Notes: generated by a model from the letters alone, not told the origin. A stretch of DNA of 64,000 bases from CAYNND01 sp964398775 (GCA_964398775.1 CAYNND010000001.1:72024-136023), one strand, 5' to 3'. Counted from the first letter of the stretch, positions 1 to 9,338 are shown. Numbers and translations: made by a program.

Positions 1-88
1 CAGCACCAATACCAAAGCCCAGTATGACTGCAATAACGATATTTATAATAAAATCTATCTCGCGCGCTGTAATCAATCCTTCAAACAT
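1..88 (-). CDS. N-terminal fragment of a membrane protein, possibly MgtC/SapB type
   Basis: The first 29 residues of a leftward gene enter from the window edge, starting at ATG 88. After a short polar start (MFEGLITAREID) comes a hydrophobic segment ending in GFGIGA. An early helix ending in a glycine-rich turn is what MgtC/SapB membrane proteins show at their N terminus. The fragment is too short to prove the family, so any small membrane protein remains possible. It is divergent from the next gene. Confidence 0.35.
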   Translation of the reverse strand, partial: MFEGLITAREIDFIINIVIAVILGFGIGA

Positions 89-140
89 CTGCGTATCATA
101 GTTTTTTCCATACAAAATTCAAGCGCAGCGGCATGCGTGG

Positions 141-146
141 TATCAT
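141..146 (+). promoter_or_regulatory. -10 hexamer TATCAT
   Basis: TATCAT, then 6 nt, then the ATG at 153. Confidence 0.5.
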
Positions 147-152
147 CACGCC

Positions 153-467
153 ATGGAAGGATTTAAACCACCTGAAGCAAATAACGATAACGAACAACTG
201 ATTGTCGGGGATTGGGTAACGGTGACTAACGAGCGCGATGCGCGATTTGTTAAAGAATATCTGAAAGCTGAGCCTCCATACGTCATCGCTCGCATTGGGC
301 CGAGATCAGTCTCTCTCATCGCACTCAAAGATCGACAGACAATCACAGGGAAAGAGCCAGCGATTGAACATACCGTAGCTAACATGTCAGGCACTGATAC
401 GCCAAGCTATGGCGTATCATCAATGCACCTCAAAAAGTTTGACCGGTTGGGAATTGTGCGAGAGTAA
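153..467 (+). CDS. Small hypothetical protein, possible SH3/KOW-like fold
   Basis: A 104-residue soluble protein with no signal peptide or membrane segment. It has short alternating hydrophobic strands around residues 18-60 (IVGDWVTVTNERD, then YVIARIGPRSVSLIAL), which would suit a small beta-barrel such as an SH3 or KOW module. I do not recognise the family and no catalytic residues stand out. It converges with the YHYH/excalibur gene with no gap between the two stop codons, so there is no separate terminator. Confidence 0.6.
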   Translation: MEGFKPPEANNDNEQLIVGDWVTVTNERDARFVKEYLKAEPPYVIARIGPRSVSLIALKDRQTITGKEPAIEHTVANMSGTDTPSYGVSSMHLKKFDRLGIVRE

Positions 468-797
468 CTATTTCAACTCCTCGCAGGCCTTGCCGTCTTT
501 GTCAGCATCAAGTCGGTGCGGGTCAGATGTAGGACCACCCTCGCGGATGAAAAAGTCCTGTGCCTCGCGCTGTGTGCGAAAGTCCTTACAGTCCTTATCG
601 ACAAATCCTCCGACAAACTTCTTCGGCGCCGCTTTAGCCGGGGCTCGTACTGGAGCCTTCTTTGGCGTGTGGCAGTGATACTCCCCTGTCTTTTTATTCG
701 TATGACACCCCTTTGCATCCGTCCCACCTGAGTGGGCAAACGTGACGACTGGAAGCACAACCAAAAAGCATATTGCAGCTATGACGGAGCGGTTCAT
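468..797 (-). CDS. Secreted YHYH-excalibur domain protein
   Basis: A 109-residue protein with a signal peptide (residues 1-21, ending TFA). Next comes a YHYH-type segment with HSGGTDAKGCH and TGEYHCH (about residues 22-45), then an Ala/Pro/Lys-rich linker. The C-terminal excalibur domain has the calcium-binding loop DADKDGKACEE (about 97-107). YHYH and excalibur modules usually occur in secreted or wall-associated proteins, the excalibur part in Gram-positive surface proteins and nucleases. No nuclease domain is present here, so it is probably a small extracytoplasmic binding protein. Confidence 0.85.
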   Translation of the reverse strand: MNRSVIAAICFLVVLPVVTFAHSGGTDAKGCHTNKKTGEYHCHTPKKAPVRAPAKAAPKKFVGGFVDKDCKDFRTQREAQDFFIREGGPTSDPHRLDADKDGKACEELK

Positions 798-850
798 AGG
801 TCCACCCTACACCTGTAGAGAGTTGCGTGCAAATACTGAGAAGATTTTTA

Positions 851-1285
851 CTACTTAGCTTTTTCTTGCATCTTTTTCAGGTCCTGCCATGAGTAGCGAA
901 CAACATTACCGGTAGCATTTACGGAGAAAACATGCATTAGTAGTTTTTTTGAAACTTGCCAAGGCAGTCGTCGCAAAGCAATTTTTGCTGATTTTTCAGG
1001 AAGTCCGATGCCATAATAATAGCGTGTAGTTCCTCCAGACTTCATGCGTGAAATAATTTGTCCAAGCGAATAAATAAATGATACTTCACTTGAACTTTTT
1101 CCCTTTCCTTGTCCTTTGCACTCAATCAAAAAGTAGCGTGAATAACGATTGTGCCGAACTTTTATGTCAACTCCCCTCTCTCTGAGTGCGCCAAACTGCA
1201 AATTAGTACCCCATTCATTTCTTGAGAGGAATTTTATGATTGATTTTTTTACAAATTCTTCAGGCATATGTATTCTAATTACCAC
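851..1285 (-). CDS. Small PD-(D/E)XK-like protein at the end of the type I R-M operon
   Basis: A 144-residue protein whose start overlaps the last codons of hsdR, so it is probably translated with it. Residues about 33-55 read GVDIKVRHN followed by FLIECKGQGKG, giving the D...ExK arrangement of the PD-(D/E)XK nuclease fold. A conserved amphipathic stretch follows. It may be an accessory nuclease or a DNA-binding partner of the restriction complex. That function is inferred from the motif and the position only. It is not a normal subunit of type I systems, and I do not know a named family for it. Confidence 0.65.
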   Translation of the reverse strand: MVIRIHMPEEFVKKSIIKFLSRNEWGTNLQFGALRERGVDIKVRHNRYSRYFLIECKGQGKGKSSSEVSFIYSLGQIISRMKSGGTTRYYYGIGLPEKSAKIALRRLPWQVSKKLLMHVFSVNATGNVVRYSWQDLKKMQEKAK

Positions 1286-4086
1286 TCAAAAATGTCTACA
1301 ATATCAACAATTGCTCCCTTAATTCGGTCAATGATGCCCTGTCGCTTCAAGACGCTTGGTTGTTCGTTCTCAGGCAAGAGTGCGATAATGTCGTCCCCGA
1401 GCGGAGTACGTTGTGTGTAGATATACTCACCAATAAGCGTTTGGAATGATTCAAGGTCGATATGCTCATCTTCCGCAACCTTGCGGAGAGCATTTGAACG
1501 CTCACTTTCCCAGAACTTTTCAAACACAGTTTCAACATCCTCGGAGCGTGCAATACTCGGCAAGCTTTCCTTTATGAATTTCTCAACAAGCTCTTTCTTC
1601 TTGCGGAGCTGGATATCACGGTCAAAGATTTTGAGAATGTCATCGGCTTTCTTTTGACGGAGTGAATCTGAAGTAACGTCTTTAAGTCCCACAATCAGCT
1701 TAATGATGTAGTCGAAATTAACAATGTCAGTCGCTACTAGCTCCAGCTCGAAGTCGATTTGGTCTAGTACTGATTCTAGCTCCTTGCTATCTTTGTTCTT
1801 TCGCTCCTCATAAACATCAAGGTACTTGCTCTGGTAGTCGTAGAATTCTTGTTCGGTGATGCCGAGGTCAGCAAAATCAAACTCAGCGAATGTTTCAAGT
1901 GATGCCTTGATGCGGAGTAGGTCACGGAAGCTCTGTACGAATGATGCTTTCTCTTCCTCACTTTGTATGAGGTCTACATCACCAACGTTTGGCACTTCCT
2001 CTTTGAGTTCAGTCAGTTTGTCTTCAAACTCTACTTTCTGCATTGCGTAGGGTTTCTTGAACACTACTTCTTTCGCATTCTCGTCACCAAACAAAGCAAG
2101 CGCCTTGTCGGTGTTCTTTTTGAGGTTACGGAACGTAACAATGTTGCCGTGTGGCTTGTCGGAATTAAGTAGGCGGTTAGTGCGTGAGTACGCTTGAATC
2201 AAGCCGTGGTAGCGGAGATTCTTATCTACATAGAGTGTATTGAGGCGTGGGCTATCAAAACCAGTAAGGAACATATTTACTACTAACACCAAATCAACTT
2301 CCTTATCTTTTATTCGTTTCTGCAAGTTTTTGTAGTAGTCGTAAAAAGTATCTGTAGAAAAGTTGGTACCAAATTGCTCGTTGTAGTCTTTAATGCATCG
2401 CTCCAAAAAGTCACGTGAATGCTCGTTCACAGGAGCGTCAGTCTCAGCCATCACATCGAAGTCGAGCATATCGGAACTCTCGTCCTCGTTGGCTTGATAG
2501 GTAAAAATAGTGGCGATGGTAAAGTCTTCGGGCTTCTTAGCTTTAAAGAGGTTGTAGTATTTCTTTAAGACTTCAATAGTTGGAGTAGCGAAGATGGCGT
2601 TAAACTTTCCGTTCTTTGTCTTTCGCTTCCAGTCGTGAAGAACATAATCAGTAATCTTTTCCAAGCGGTCATTGGATTCTAAAATCTCTTTTGTGTTGAT
2701 ACCTTCAACTTCCATATCGGCAAAGATGTCCGCATCAAGCGTATCTTGCTCCTTTTGGGTGTACTTGCCGACATACTCCACCGCAAAGCCAAGTACGTTG
2801 TTATCAGCTATCGCATTCGTGATGATGTACTTGTGTAGACACTCCTCAAACACATCAATCGTAGTTACTCCACCCACGTTGTTTTCCGCAAAGATAGGCG
2901 TACCCGTAAAGCCAAAAAGTTGAGCTTTGGTAAAGAAGTTTTTAATGCGTGCGTGCGTTTGTCCAAACTGACTGCGGTGACATTCATCAAAGATGATAAT
3001 TATTTTCTCATTCGCTAACTCCTCGAATTGCTTTAGGTAGCCTTCACGTCCAATAGCAATGTCGAGCTTTTGAATAGTTGTCACAATGAGCTTGCGAGTA
3101 GGGTCTTTGAGTTGGTCTACGAGCGTCTTTGTGCGGTCAGTACCGTCTACTGAGCCAGCAGAAAACGAGTTGAATTCTTTTGTGGTTTGAATGTCCAAGT
3201 CTTTACGGTCAACCACAAACAGCACTTTCTTTACCTCTGGGATATTAGAGAGTATCTGACTAGCTTTAAAAGAAGTGAGTGTCTTACCCGAACCAGTCGT
3301 GTGCCAAATGTACCCATTCTTATTTGATTCTTTTACTCGATTCACAATACGGCGTACTGCAAAGTATTGATATGGTCGAAGAATAAGCGGAATGCGAAGG
3401 GATTCAGCCAGTACGATATACTCGGCAATCATCTGCGATACTGCACACTTTTCAAGGAAAACAGATGCGAAGTCTTCAAGTCGAGTTATCTTTTGGTTGT
3501 TGTCGTCAGTCCAGTAGAAAGTCTGCTCAAAAGACTGTTTTGGATTGTTGGCAAAGTATTTAGTATTTACTCCATTTGAAATAACAAAAATCTGGATGTA
3601 TTCAAAGAGACTGCCAGCGTATGAATGCTTATGGTATCGCTGGACTTGATTAAAGGCTTCTTTAAGCTCCATTCCTCGGCGCTTCAACTCTACTTGAGCA
3701 AGGGGCAATCCATTTACCAAGAGTGTCACGTCATAGCGATTTTTGTATGTACCGACTTGCGTGATTTGCTGCGCCACCTGGTACTCATTTTTACACCACT
3801 GTGTTGTGTTAAAAAAACGAACATAGAACGCGCTCTCGTCATCTCGCTTCAGTGCATAGCGATCACGAAGCGCCTTCGCTTTGTCGAACCGATCACCTTT
3901 GTTGAGATGGTTGAGAATCTGCGAAAACTCAGTGTCTGAAAAAGTAGTTTCGTTGAATTTCTGGAGCTGCGCACGGAGGTTTGCAACCATCGCCTCTGTG
4001 TCAGGTATAACAACAGCCTCAAATCCAAGCCCCTGTAGTTGCTTTATGAGCGCATTCTCGAGTTCTTGTTCTGATTGATGAGTCAT
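1279..4086 (-). CDS. hsdR: Type I restriction endonuclease subunit R
   Basis: The 935-residue motor and nuclease subunit cuts unmodified DNA after ATP-driven translocation. The N-terminal nuclease has D119 (RYDV) and E133-x-K135 (VELK). The superfamily 2 helicase core starts near residue 236. Walker A is TGSGKT (264-269) and Walker B is IIFDECH (364-370). The TGTP motif and a later helicase lobe (SRTNRLLN) are also present. A helical C terminus for contact with HsdM/HsdS follows. Length is normal for the HsdR_N/DEAD type, and all key motifs look intact. It ends 1 nt after the Fic gene stops and is followed by an overlapping small gene. Confidence 0.97.
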   Translation of the reverse strand: MTHQSEQELENALIKQLQGLGFEAVVIPDTEAMVANLRAQLQKFNETTFSDTEFSQILNHLNKGDRFDKAKALRDRYALKRDDESAFYVRFFNTTQWCKNEYQVAQQITQVGTYKNRYDVTLLVNGLPLAQVELKRRGMELKEAFNQVQRYHKHSYAGSLFEYIQIFVISNGVNTKYFANNPKQSFEQTFYWTDDNNQKITRLEDFASVFLEKCAVSQMIAEYIVLAESLRIPLILRPYQYFAVRRIVNRVKESNKNGYIWHTTGSGKTLTSFKASQILSNIPEVKKVLFVVDRKDLDIQTTKEFNSFSAGSVDGTDRTKTLVDQLKDPTRKLIVTTIQKLDIAIGREGYLKQFEELANEKIIIIFDECHRSQFGQTHARIKNFFTKAQLFGFTGTPIFAENNVGGVTTIDVFEECLHKYIITNAIADNNVLGFAVEYVGKYTQKEQDTLDADIFADMEVEGINTKEILESNDRLEKITDYVLHDWKRKTKNGKFNAIFATPTIEVLKKYYNLFKAKKPEDFTIATIFTYQANEDESSDMLDFDVMAETDAPVNEHSRDFLERCIKDYNEQFGTNFSTDTFYDYYKNLQKRIKDKEVDLVLVVNMFLTGFDSPRLNTLYVDKNLRYHGLIQAYSRTNRLLNSDKPHGNIVTFRNLKKNTDKALALFGDENAKEVVFKKPYAMQKVEFEDKLTELKEEVPNVGDVDLIQSEEEKASFVQSFRDLLRIKASLETFAEFDFADLGITEQEFYDYQSKYLDVYEERKNKDSKELESVLDQIDFELELVATDIVNFDYIIKLIVGLKDVTSDSLRQKKADDILKIFDRDIQLRKKKELVEKFIKESLPSIARSEDVETVFEKFWESERSNALRKVAEDEHIDLESFQTLIGEYIYTQRTPLGDDIIALLPENEQPSVLKRQGIIDRIKGAIVDIVDIFEW

Positions 4087-4088
4087 AT

Positions 4089-5264
4089 CTATTTTTTATT
4101 GAGAGACTCAGGCACAAACCCATGCTCGATGAGAAGTTGTGTCAGTTCACGAAAGAGATAGTTTGCAAAGAAAGAAATTGTATAGATACGCGCTCCTTTT
4201 TGTATCGGCTTAAGCATCTTCTTACCTACCAACTTTGCAATAATTCTTGATCGCTGCACAGAGCTCTCTTCTGAAAGCAGCTTACCGATATCATTCGCTT
4301 TTATAGTCATACTCGGTGAGCTAGCCACAACATACTTTAGTAACGTATGTTCAACAGGCGTGATGTATTTATTCTCCAGGGAGCGAGCAAGCATAGGGAG
4401 CAAAATAGTATCTGCAAGATATTTCCTGTCTAGCAACTTATCAATCTTTGCAATTTCTCTTGCAAGACCTTTGAGCACATAGAGGCACCATTCAAGCATT
4501 GCTTCCTCGGTCCCCGTATCAGCTTTCGCGAGCATATCATAGTAGACATTTCTATCATCACAAAAGATTGCAGTTGGATTGAGGATACGCCCAGATTTTA
4601 CACTAAAACCTTGTTGTAATAGTTGCGCATAGGTGAGCATGCGCACAGTACGACCGTTTCCATTATCAAATGGATGAATTACAGAAAAACGATGGTGTGC
4701 AATGGCAATTACGAGCAGATGGAATTGAGTTGGGTATTTATCATTTATGAAACTAAATAATTCTTCGGATTCCGCAGCGATGAGCGTCGCGGGTACTGTT
4801 TTTAATTGCGAATTTTTTACACTTACATGCTCTTCACGATACGAGCCAGCAGAGGCAGAGCCTTCACCTCCATCTTTTGGCAACGTTAGACCATTTACTA
4901 TTATCTTGTGTAGCTCAGAGATTATGACCCTTGTGATCGGTGTGCCGACTTTTACATTAGCTTCAAGGAAATCTATGGCATCTTCTACGTTCGCAATTTC
5001 TCTCATGGATTCGTCTGAATCTGGCGATTTTCCTGCGATAACCTTTTCAGCATATTCGGAGATTGTCGTTCGATTGCCCTCTATTCGGTTTGATCCCAAA
5101 CTTTCAAGTATTTGAAATATTTCTTTTACCTGAAAGAATACATGGGGAGGCACAGTTCCACTCAGTTTCTTTTCTCTCAATTTTTCTAACTCAACAATGA
5201 CTGTGTTTAACTCACTGTCAAACGATGGTTTTGGTATTTTCGCAAGGTTTTTCTCAGTTGTCAT
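4089..5264 (-). CDS. Fic family AMP-transferase-like protein inside the R-M operon
   Basis: A 391-residue Fic protein; ATG 5264 is preferred over the further-upstream start because it has GATAAT 6 nt upstream. The Fic motif HPFDNGNGRTVR (residues 197-208) is canonical, so it should transfer AMP from ATP to a hydroxyl on a target protein. A self-inhibitory motif S-x-x-x-E-G is seen at SNRIEGN (58-64), N-terminal to the core, so activity is probably held in check. The C-terminal 120 residues look like a winged helix. It lies between hsdS and hsdR on the same strand. Fic genes are found in type I operons elsewhere, but their role there is unclear. Confidence 0.93.
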   Translation of the reverse strand: MTTEKNLAKIPKPSFDSELNTVIVELEKLREKKLSGTVPPHVFFQVKEIFQILESLGSNRIEGNRTTISEYAEKVIAGKSPDSDESMREIANVEDAIDFLEANVKVGTPITRVIISELHKIIVNGLTLPKDGGEGSASAGSYREEHVSVKNSQLKTVPATLIAAESEELFSFINDKYPTQFHLLVIAIAHHRFSVIHPFDNGNGRTVRMLTYAQLLQQGFSVKSGRILNPTAIFCDDRNVYYDMLAKADTGTEEAMLEWCLYVLKGLAREIAKIDKLLDRKYLADTILLPMLARSLENKYITPVEHTLLKYVVASSPSMTIKANDIGKLLSEESSVQRSRIIAKLVGKKMLKPIQKGARIYTISFFANYLFRELTQLLIEHGFVPESLNKK

Positions 5265-5388
5265 AAGTATATTATCTTCAAAATCGAAGTATAACATTTA
5301 ACATCGGGTAAGCAAATATGGCTTTATATATGTGTTTTATGCATTTGTCTCAAAAACATTATTTAACATTTTGAGAAAAGTACATTTA

Positions 5389-6582
5389 TCACACAAACAT
5401 TTTTTGTAGCAGTCCTTTTTTCCACATCTCCGCCGTCTTAACTTGTAGATCCTTATGCTCTATGAGGTAGTCAATTGACTGCAAGAACTCTCGAATTAAC
5501 ATTTGTTCTTCCACTGTTACTGGTACAGTTACGACAATCTCCTTAAAGTGTGTGTATTTTAGATTCCACGTATCTGATACGAGACCTTGTGAGTAACGGT
5601 AAAAATCAAAAATCGTTCGAGGAAGTTTAAAAAAATAACCGAAGAAATCTGAATCGACATTCTTCGGGGTAACTACCGTATATGCAGGACTGACTATGCC
5701 TTCATGTCTTGAAACTCCTGCTGCTCCTTGCCACATTCGCATGGTGTTGTAAGCGATATCTCCTACACGGACAATTTTATAATTCGATTTATCTTCGCTG
5801 GAACTATCTTTTTTTACCGAGCTATCATATCGGGTCACTCCATTTTTAAGAGTTACTGAGAGCAGTTCATAATCACCGTCAGTCGCTCTTTCTGCTCTTT
5901 CTTTCAATAAATCTCCCAATTTGCAGCTTTTCCATGCAGGGAAATTTTTACCATTCTCATCCTTAAAACGTACTTCTCGCGAGAAAATTTTTTGCATCAC
6001 TCCTCGTTTATATTCTTCGAGTTTGATCTTTTGAGCTTTGAGGTTTTCAATTAATTTATCAACGTCTTGCAAGAAAATTGATATTCTATTTTGCTCGTCA
6101 CGATTTGGATATGAGGTTAGAATTGAAGAGACTACACTCCACTCTGCTCTTGGCATCTTAGAACCTATAGTAATTTGACTCTGATATGCAAATCTATTTC
6201 CTTGAATGAAGTAGAAGAGAAATGCAGCCTCAACTGTTTTTGGTTTAATTACCCAAATTTCTGTTGTTGCAATACCGTCAAAGTCGGTCAGAATATACTT
6301 CCTCAGATTTGGACGAAGTTTTCCAAAAAGTATTTGATTTTTGTGGAATACATTTTTAATACTTTTTAGACTTTTCGAGTCAATCATATCTAGTAATCTG
6401 CCAGTATTTTTTTCAATATTCTCCAATTCGATGCATTTTTCGTATGTATTTGATATTTGAGGATTGTATTTTTCATTTGAAAGCATAGCGATTTTACCAA
6501 AGTCATCGGCATTCCATTCATTTGTAAACTCTGGAAAACGCAATTCAGGAACATTCTTCTGTTGTGTAGAAGACTTTTTCAT
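5389..6582 (-). CDS. hsdS: Type I restriction-modification specificity subunit S
   Basis: HsdS picks the DNA target and holds the methyltransferase and nuclease together. ATG 6582 follows the hsdM stop after 2 nt, giving 397 residues. Two target-recognition domains are visible. Each begins with a proline-containing entry (VPELRFPEF near residue 12; FPAWKSCKLGD near residue 215) and ends in a conserved helix (KIKLEEYKRGVMQKIF; AEMWKKGLLQKMF). The two half-repeats predict a bipartite recognition sequence with a fixed spacer. No frameshift or recombination repeats are visible. Confidence 0.96.
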   Translation of the reverse strand: MKKSSTQQKNVPELRFPEFTNEWNADDFGKIAMLSNEKYNPQISNTYEKCIELENIEKNTGRLLDMIDSKSLKSIKNVFHKNQILFGKLRPNLRKYILTDFDGIATTEIWVIKPKTVEAAFLFYFIQGNRFAYQSQITIGSKMPRAEWSVVSSILTSYPNRDEQNRISIFLQDVDKLIENLKAQKIKLEEYKRGVMQKIFSREVRFKDENGKNFPAWKSCKLGDLLKERAERATDGDYELLSVTLKNGVTRYDSSVKKDSSSEDKSNYKIVRVGDIAYNTMRMWQGAAGVSRHEGIVSPAYTVVTPKNVDSDFFGYFFKLPRTIFDFYRYSQGLVSDTWNLKYTHFKEIVVTVPVTVEEQMLIREFLQSIDYLIEHKDLQVKTAEMWKKGLLQKMFV

Positions 6583-6584
6583 AG

Positions 6585-8156
6585 CTAAAATGGCATTTTG
6601 ATTCCAAGTTCTTTGCACGCCTCAGCAATTGCCTGTTCTAGTTTGGTCTCATTTGCCTTTAGTGCCTGTAACTCGCCCGCAACTGTGTCGAGATCAATCG
6701 GCTCCTCATTCTCAAAGGTGTCGACATAGCGAGGGATGTTGAGATTGAAGTCATTTTCCTTGACTTCTTCAAGGGAGGCGTTGTGTGCGTACTTTTCGAC
6801 ATCTGTACGCGCTTGGTAGGTTTTGAAAATCTTTTCGATATGCTCGCTGTCGAGATGGTTTTGATTCTTCCCTTTACGAAACTCTCGAGAGGCTTCTATG
6901 AAGAAAACGCCATCATCGTCTTTGCGGCATTTCTTAAAGATGAGGATGGCCGCGGGGATGGACGTACCGTAAAAGAGATTTGGCGGGAGGCCGATCACTG
7001 CATCGAGATAGTTTTGCCGCTCGATGATGTACTTACGGATATGCCCTTCTGCCCCACCACGAAAGAGCGCACCATGTGGAAGTACCACAGCCATCGTGCC
7101 GTTGTCAGCGAGGTGGTGCAGCATGTGTGTGACGAACGCATAGTCAGCAGCACCCTTAGGTGCAAGGCGACCGTACTGTGAAAATCGATCATCAGCAGTA
7201 AGTACAGGATCTGTCTCACCCTTCCACTGTGCACCAAAAGGCGGGTTTGCTACAACTGCTTCAGCTTGGATATCGGGAAACTTATCGTCGGTCAGCGTGT
7301 CGCCATGACCAATTGCAAAGTGAGAAAAATGTACGCCGTGGAGAATCATGTTCATGCGGGCGAGATTGTACGTTGTTGGGTTCCGCTCTTGTCCGTAGTA
7401 GTGCGCAACGCTTGCATAATCACGAATACGCAAGAGAAGCGAACCAGAACCGCACGTCGGGTCGTATACACTGCGAAGCTTTTTCTTTCCTTCGGTTACG
7501 ATCATCGCCATGAGGCGGGATACTTGCGAAGGAGTGTAAAACTCTCCTGCCTTCTTCCCTGCTCCCGCAGCAAATTCAGAGATGAGGTACTCGTACGCGT
7601 CACCAAGGATATCGCTTTTTGAGTCTTCCAGTTTAAAGTCTATTTTGCTGAGATGTGTAAGGATTTCTATGATGCGTTCATTTTTCACTTTCTCCGATGA
7701 ACCGAGACGTACTGACGTAAGATCGACGTCAGTAAAGAGACCTTTGAAGTCGTCTTCACTCTCAGTACCCGAGGAGGTTTGCTGTATTGCGTTTAAAACT
7801 GCTTTCAATTCTTCGAGGATGAACGTATCATCCCCGCGCTCACCTTTCCCTTTTTGCACAAGATAAGAAAAAAGCTGATGAGGTTTTAGAAAGAATCCGA
7901 GCTTTTCTAGAGACGCATGCTTTATCGCATCAATATACTCTTTGTCGTTTTTCTTTTTTTCATCAAGGGCAGTAAAGTTAATTTTGTCAGATTTTAAAAG
8001 ACTCTCTGCGTATGCTTCTTGTTTCTCTGAGAGATACTTGTAGAAAATAAAACCGAGGATGTAGTTTTTGTACTCATCCGCATTCATACTGCTACGAAGC
8101 GTGTCTGCTACCGCCCACAATTGCTTTTCGAGAAGTCTTTTTTGGTCCTCAGTCAT
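6585..8156 (-). CDS. hsdM: Type I restriction-modification N6-adenine methyltransferase
   Basis: The methylating subunit of the type I system. It has an HsdM N-terminal helical domain (residues 8-150), then the methyltransferase core with the AdoMet loop DPTCGSGSL (232-240) and the N6-adenine motif NPPF (304-307). GEFYTP, conserved at the junction, is at 204-209. Start MTEDQKR at 8156 is the usual family start; a longer reading from TTG 8189 is unlikely. It is the first gene of the operon, and TAGAAT lies about 10 nt upstream. Confidence 0.96.
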   Translation of the reverse strand: MTEDQKRLLEKQLWAVADTLRSSMNADEYKNYILGFIFYKYLSEKQEAYAESLLKSDKINFTALDEKKKNDKEYIDAIKHASLEKLGFFLKPHQLFSYLVQKGKGERGDDTFILEELKAVLNAIQQTSSGTESEDDFKGLFTDVDLTSVRLGSSEKVKNERIIEILTHLSKIDFKLEDSKSDILGDAYEYLISEFAAGAGKKAGEFYTPSQVSRLMAMIVTEGKKKLRSVYDPTCGSGSLLLRIRDYASVAHYYGQERNPTTYNLARMNMILHGVHFSHFAIGHGDTLTDDKFPDIQAEAVVANPPFGAQWKGETDPVLTADDRFSQYGRLAPKGAADYAFVTHMLHHLADNGTMAVVLPHGALFRGGAEGHIRKYIIERQNYLDAVIGLPPNLFYGTSIPAAILIFKKCRKDDDGVFFIEASREFRKGKNQNHLDSEHIEKIFKTYQARTDVEKYAHNASLEEVKENDFNLNIPRYVDTFENEEPIDLDTVAGELQALKANETKLEQAIAEACKELGIKMPF

Positions 8157-8227
8157 TTGAAGTTTAATTCTATCATAGTTACGGTTCAAAAAATGCCGAA
8201 GTATTTATGCTACACTATCTTCGTAAG

Positions 8228-8394
8228 AACTTTCAGAAATGGATGCAGTACGAGGCGCGCGAGCACAATGCGACGAGGCGTACCGAGCGTACAGTAAGGA
8301 GGATTGTGCGAAGTGCACCACTACGCTTCGCTCCGGGTACTGCGTTCTCTAATCAGATTACCTCAAGAGAATGGGCGCGACAAAATGCGCCATT
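8228..8394. repeat. GC-rich element, copy A
   Basis: Between the divergent hsdM and YCII-like genes. About 90 nt from 8241 match the sequence at 45131 (blocks GGATGCA, CGAGGCG, CGAGGCGTAC, GTAC, AGGA, CGA). An internal hairpin GTAC...GTAC lies at the same relative place in both. GCAGTAC (8245-8251) is inverted at 8337-8343. The right end (8370-8394) is a strong hairpin AATGGGCGC...GCGCCATT with one bulged G, followed by TTT. The plus strand can be read as a short Arg-rich peptide from 8243. Confidence 0.6.
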
Positions 8395-8446
8395 TTATGA
8401 GGTCGTGATAGAATAGCCACATTACGCAACTTAAACACCAACCCAA

Positions 8447-8788
8447 ATGAACAAATTTATCGCCCTATATTGCATGCCCCACACTGGCCTCGCCGACTGG
8501 ATGAAAAAGCCTCAGGAAGAACGCCAAGCAATGGAAGATGCCCTCAAGGCAAAGTGGAACACCTGGGCACAAGCTCAAGGCACAGCCCTACACCTCACCG
8601 CTGCTGCAGGTAAGAACACTCGCGTCACTTCCTCTGGCGCTGCAGAGATGAGTAATGACCTCATGATGTACTCTATCGTTGAGGCTGCGGACAAGGAAGC
8701 AGCTACAAAGATGTTTGTCGGTCACCCGCACTTGGAAATCCCTGGTGCATGGATAGACGTGATGCCAGCAAACAAGATGGGAATGTAA
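8447..8788 (+). CDS. YCII-related small protein
   Basis: A 113-residue protein resembling the YCII/DGPF ferredoxin-like family. It has an initial strand (KFIALYCMP), a helix rich in Glu and Lys, a mid strand (MMYSIVEAADKEAATKMF) and the family-like end GHPHLEIPGAWIDVMPA. These proteins are small dimers, and some have enzyme-like pockets of unknown substrate. The His-Pro-His near residue 94 is the most conserved-looking site. No operon partner is obvious. It converges with the nuclease-like gene on its right. Confidence 0.75.
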   Translation: MNKFIALYCMPHTGLADWMKKPQEERQAMEDALKAKWNTWAQAQGTALHLTAAAGKNTRVTSSGAAEMSNDLMMYSIVEAADKEAATKMFVGHPHLEIPGAWIDVMPANKMGM

Positions 8789-8794
8789 TCGCAA

Positions 8795-9304
8795 CTATCT
8801 CAATAGTTCCCACTTGTTCAAATAGTCTTCTGCTATAGGCATGTTAATTGAATATTTTTCTCCACGCTTTCCGAGCATAAACGACCGGAGTGATGTATTC
8901 ATCCTTCGTGTATCAGTGCGCAACCAGTGGAGATGTGATTCTTTTGCAAATTGAGCAACGATTTGTGAAGGAATTATATAAAAGTTGAACGCTTCTGTTG
9001 TTTGGGCAATACTGACGAAACAGTAGAAAAGTAATTTGTCTGTTGCCTCTTCGGTTTTCTCTCCAATCTTCCAGTGCGCTTCTATGTATCCGAACTCTTT
9101 TGATATATAAGGTCTATTGTCGAAATGCGTCTTCACCTCAAGTCGATTCATTGTTTTCGTTTCTGGATGTGAAAGGAGTATGTCGACACCTTTTGTGTTA
9201 CCTAAAGTCATATTTGCATCAAATCCGCGAAGTGCGAGCTGTGAAAGTACTGCGAACTCCCCCGCAAGAGATATTTGATTCTTTGATAGATATTTATGAT
9301 TCAT
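8795..9304 (-). CDS. PD-(D/E)XK-like hypothetical protein
   Basis: A 169-residue soluble protein. It has an N-terminal helix LAGEFAVLSQLALRGF, then GVDILL (D near residue 42) and RLEVKT (E-x-K near residue 56), which is the PD-(D/E)XK arrangement seen in group I intron-like and Holliday-junction-resolvase-like nucleases. The first helix carries a conserved Glu, as in those families. A function in DNA cleavage or repair is plausible. It stands alone, not in the R-M operon, and its substrate is unknown. Confidence 0.7.
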   Translation of the reverse strand: MNHKYLSKNQISLAGEFAVLSQLALRGFDANMTLGNTKGVDILLSHPETKTMNRLEVKTHFDNRPYISKEFGYIEAHWKIGEKTEEATDKLLFYCFVSIAQTTEAFNFYIIPSQIVAQFAKESHLHWLRTDTRRMNTSLRSFMLGKRGEKYSINMPIAEDYLNKWELLR

Positions 9305-9338
9305 TTCTCAATCATGTCACGAGATACAATCGAGTCAA

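Noticed and set aside
7266..7622. 118-residue open frame antisense to hsdM
   Set aside because: It lies wholly inside the hsdM coding region on the other strand, has an unlikely composition and no promoter.
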